A DNA stretch of 9,513 nucleotides, from positions 5,608 to 15,120 of the forward strand of contig DPJP01000286.1 of assembly GCA_003542955.1 (NCBI GenBank). The letters are read 5' to 3'. The stretch's first letter is position 1, and every line of letters starts with the position of its first letter. Positions 7,544 to 9,513 of this stretch are shown one piece after another. Below the pieces are notes generated by a model. The model did no database searches. It was not told the DNA's origin and saw only the letters and a program-made list of their open reading frames with translations. The stretch comes from Armatimonadota bacterium. GTDB lineage: Bacteria > Armatimonadota > Zipacnadia > Zipacnadales > UBA11051. Both the position numbers and the translations under genes were made by a program.

Positions 7544-7570
7544 GGCCGTCTCCGAACCGGTCAGACGGCC
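7544..7570. promoter_or_regulatory. 8-bp dyad in the divergent spacer, possible operator or hairpin
   Basis: GGCCGTCT (7544-7551) and its exact reverse complement AGACGGCC (7563-7570) flank 11 nt. It lies upstream of the minus-strand zinc-ribbon gene and next to the larger inverted-repeat element. It could be a regulator binding site or a leader hairpin. No family-specific operator was recognised. Confidence 0.35.
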
Positions 7571-7581
7571 AACGGCCTTTC

Positions 7582-7723
7582 AACCGCGGATGACGCCGAT
7601 AGCGCGGATGACGGCAACGATGAACGGCGGTTCGGCCACAAGACGCGCGGAATGGAGGCAGGGGTGATGGCAGAAAGCCATCAGTCGTTGTTCCTATCCG
7701 CGCTATCAGCGCCATCCGCGGTT
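7582..7723. repeat. 142-bp element with 28-bp imperfect inverted-repeat ends
   Basis: The left arm (7582-7609) begins AACCGCGGAT and ends AGCGCGGAT. The reverse complement of the right arm (7696-7723) matches it at 26 of 28 positions, differing only at the 12th and 16th bases. The pairing partly continues inward (CAACGA near 7615 against TCGTTG near 7685). The arms are built from 9-bp units of the GCGGATGAC type. Inside is a perfect 7-bp stem (TGATGGC/GCCATCA, 7665-7683) with loop AGAAA. No open reading frame of interest lies inside. It resembles a small non-coding mobile or REP/MITE-like element, but no target-site duplication was recognised and a second copy is not present in this window. 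Confidence 0.65.
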
Positions 7724-7802
7724 TCCGGTCGTGGATTCTGCCGCTCTTGTTCGCGTCACGCGGTTGGCAGAGTCGTGCGGCCCGCAACGGAGGTCAGCCC
7801 CG

Positions 7803-8768
7803 GTGGAGGTTCATCCACCGTCTGAGCGGAAGACTGTTCCTACCCAAAGCGAGGTGAGCCGCCTGAACGACGCGACCTTCTCCGAATCCGAATTCCCCGA
7901 GTTCGAGCCCGGCCCGATGCTGCCGGGCCTCGACATCGAGGTCCGCAACCCCGACATCCCGCGCGGGAGGATGCGCTTTGCGCTCTTCGACTTCGACGGG
8001 ACGATCTCGCTCATCCGCGCCGGCTGGCAGGATGTCATGATCCCGATGCTCGTCGAAAAGCTCACCGCGCTCAACACCGGCGAGCCCGAAGAACAGTTGC
8101 ACGCGCTTGTCGAGGGATTCGTCGTCACCCTCACCGGCAAGCAGACGATCTACCAGATGATGCGGCTGGCCGAGGAAATCCGCAAGCGCGGCGGGCAGCC
8201 GGAGGACCCCGTCGCCTACAAGCGCGAGTACCTCGACCGCCTCTGGCAGCGCATCGAGAGCCGCGTCGAAAGCCTGCGGAACGGCTCACTGGACCCCGAG
8301 CAGGTGCGGGTGCCGGGGAGTCTGGAGCTGGTGCGGGAGTTGGCCGCGCGGGGCGTCACGCTCTACCTGGCCTCCGGCACCGATATCGAGTTCGTGCGCT
8401 CGGAGGCCGAACTGGCCGGTGTGGCCGAGTACTTCGAGCCCCACATCTACGGCGCGCTGGACAACTACGAGAGCTTCTCGAAGAAGATGGTCATCGACCA
8501 GATACTGGCTCAGAACGACCTCCACGGCCCGGAGCTTGTCGCCTTCGGGGATGGCTATGTCGAGATACTCAACGTCAAGCAGGCCGGCGGCATCGGCGTC
8601 GGGGCGGCCACGGAGGAGTACACGCGCGAAGGCATCAACAGCTGGAAGCGCAACCGGCTGGTGCAGGCGGGCGCGGATATCATCGTGCCGGAGTTCCGCC
8701 AGTGGCGTCAACTCGTGGCGTACCTGATGGCTGAAGAGCCGTATGGAGGCGAGCAGCATGCCGTTTGA
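7803..8768 (+). CDS. HAD-superfamily phosphatase-like hydrolase
   Basis: A 321-residue protein from the chosen GTG start. It has the haloacid dehalogenase motifs in order: motif I FDFDGT with nucleophile Asp63 and Asp65; motif II LASGT with Ser191; motif III lysine in SFSKK (227/228); motif IV FGDGYVE with Asp250 and Glu254. A helical cap segment lies between motifs I and II. These predict a cytoplasmic, Mg-dependent phosphatase acting on a small phosphorylated substrate, possibly a sugar phosphate; the substrate cannot be read from the sequence. GTG 7803 is chosen because GGAGG ends 9 nt upstream; a GTG at 7731 is in frame but has no ribosome binding site and would sit next to the inverted repeat, and GTG 7854 is also possible. 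The N-terminal 50 residues before the HAD core look unstructured. It overlaps the next gene by 11 nt. Confidence 0.88.
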   Translation: MEVHPPSERKTVPTQSEVSRLNDATFSESEFPEFEPGPMLPGLDIEVRNPDIPRGRMRFALFDFDGTISLIRAGWQDVMIPMLVEKLTALNTGEPEEQLHALVEGFVVTLTGKQTIYQMMRLAEEIRKRGGQPEDPVAYKREYLDRLWQRIESRVESLRNGSLDPEQVRVPGSLELVRELAARGVTLYLASGTDIEFVRSEAELAGVAEYFEPHIYGALDNYESFSKKMVIDQILAQNDLHGPELVAFGDGYVEILNVKQAGGIGVGAATEEYTREGINSWKRNRLVQAGADIIVPEFRQWRQLVAYLMAEEPYGGEQHAV

Positions 8769-9513
8769 GGAATTCGACCGGAGCAGGCTGAAGGTGCTTC
8801 CGCTGCAGGAGCGCGAGCACGACATGACGATTGATGAGGTGCTGCCGCTGGATGCGGAAATCGAGCACCTCGATGATCCGGACCTCGATCTTCTCGCCGA
8901 GCGCATCGTCGCCGCGCGCAGGAACGGCGGGACGGTGCTCTGGAGCATGGGCGCCCATGTCATCAAGCAGGGCCTGTCACGCTTTGTCGCCGACTTCATC
9001 CGAAAGGGCATTGTGACACACCTTGGCGGCAACGGGGCGTGCACTATCCACGACTATGAGATGTCGCTCATCGGCGCGACAACCGAGAGCGTCGCCCGCT
9101 ACATTCAGGAGGGCCGGTTCGGCCTCTGGCGGGAGACCGGCAATATCAACGAGGCCGCGAAGGCCGCCTGCAGAGACGGTATCGGCCTGGGGGAGGCCGT
9201 CGGGCGGATGATCGTCGAGCAGGATTGCCCCTATCGCGAGCAGAGCATCTTCGCCGCCGCCTACGAGATGGGCATCCCGGCGACGGTCCACCTCGGCATC
9301 GGCTATGACATCACCCACGAGCTGCCCAACTGCGACGGCGCCGCGCTCGGGGAGGCCTCCTACCGCGATTTCCTCATCTTCGCCAACACCGTGATGGGGC
9401 TCGAGGGCGGCGTGTTCATGAACTTCGGCAGCGCCGTCATGGGGCCGGAGGTCTACCTGAAAGCGCTCTCGATGGCGCGCAATGTCCTCTACCAGGAGGG
9501 CAGGAGCCTCCGG
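8758..9513 (+). CDS. Deoxyhypusine-synthase-like protein (C-terminus cut by window edge)
   Basis: Open from ATG 8758 to the right edge: 252 residues, no stop, so partial. GGAGG ends 8 nt before the ATG, inside the HAD gene, and the two frames overlap by 11 nt. Recognisable blocks are TVLWSMGAHVIKQGLS (59-74), HLGGNGACTIHDYE (88-101), GATTESV, TVHLGIGYDITHELPNCDGA (176-195), GEASYRDF (198-205) and GGVFMNFGSAVMGPEV (217-232). These match a bacterial group distantly related to deoxyhypusine synthase and usually annotated as hypothetical. The Gly-rich blocks suggest NAD-type nucleotide binding by analogy. True deoxyhypusine synthase has its catalytic lysine near the C-terminus, which is outside the window, so activity cannot be judged; bacteria normally lack the eIF5A substrate. 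Coupling with the HAD gene suggests a shared pathway, perhaps sugar-phosphate or surface-polysaccharide precursor metabolism, which is inference. Confidence 0.82.
   Translation, partial: MPFEEFDRSRLKVLPLQEREHDMTIDEVLPLDAEIEHLDDPDLDLLAERIVAARRNGGTVLWSMGAHVIKQGLSRFVADFIRKGIVTHLGGNGACTIHDYEMSLIGATTESVARYIQEGRFGLWRETGNINEAAKAACRDGIGLGEAVGRMIVEQDCPYREQSIFAAAYEMGIPATVHLGIGYDITHELPNCDGAALGEASYRDFLIFANTVMGLEGGVFMNFGSAVMGPEVYLKALSMARNVLYQEGRSLR

Larger units (their letters stand above)
7442..7802. other. Divergent intergenic spacer
   Basis: This stretch of about 360 bp separates the starts of the minus-strand envelope gene series and the plus-strand HAD gene, so promoters for both should lie here. 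It holds the dyad at 7544-7570 and the inverted-repeat element at 7582-7723. No convincing -35/-10 pair was found for either direction. If the zinc-ribbon protein starts at 7513 or 7522, the left 70-80 nt would be coding. Confidence 0.7.

Noticed and set aside
8286..9044. A 252-codon minus-strand open frame across the HAD/deoxyhypusine-synthase-like junction.
   Set aside because: It lies antisense to two motif-rich coupled genes and has a low-complexity Arg/Ser-rich start.
1..9513. Search for CRISPR arrays, transposase genes, tRNA/rRNA, toxin-antitoxin or phage defence genes.
   Set aside because: No regularly spaced repeats, RNA-gene consensus blocks or defence-family motifs were seen on either strand.

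Overview
The window comes from a high-GC bacterium with standard bacterial gene signals: GGAGG-type ribosome binding sites, ATG and GTG starts, lipobox signal peptides and strongly G/C-biased third codon positions. The mix of DUF3160 lipoproteins, LppM-like lipoproteins, a zinc-ribbon/TPR membrane protein and a deoxyhypusine-synthase-like protein, plus a GCGGAT-rich inverted repeat between genes, would fit an environmental lineage such as Armatimonadota or a planctomycete-type phylum. That placement is a low-confidence impression and rests on no marker gene.

Layout. Everything from the left edge to about 7441 reads on the minus strand, right to left: a zinc-ribbon/TPR single-pass membrane protein (6200-7441); two tandem LppM-like lipoproteins, copy A (5514-6215) and copy B (4750-5439), each with a C-terminal membrane helix; then two tandem DUF3160 lipoproteins, copy A (2344-4605) and copy B (2287 to beyond the left edge). 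The gaps in this series are a 16-nt overlap, then 74, 144 and 56 nt, so it could be one transcript. Four of the five products carry lipoprotein signal peptides and the fifth is anchored by one helix, so the set looks like an envelope module. Its function is not known from the sequence.

A spacer of about 360 bp (7442-7802) separates this series from a divergent plus-strand pair. It holds an 8-bp dyad (7544-7570) and a 142-bp element with 28-bp imperfect inverted-repeat ends (7582-7723). The plus-strand pair is a HAD-superfamily phosphatase-like protein (7803-8768) and, overlapping it by 11 nt, a deoxyhypusine-synthase-like protein (8758 to beyond the right edge). Their overlap suggests translational coupling and related functions.

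No rRNA, tRNA, CRISPR array, transposase gene, phage gene or defence gene was seen. The most unusual items are the paired lipoprotein duplications beside a zinc-ribbon membrane protein, the loss of a conserved D-x-H-x-D motif in one DUF3160 copy, a hairpin that appears to mask the ribosome binding site of LppM-like copy B, and the inverted-repeat element in the divergent spacer.
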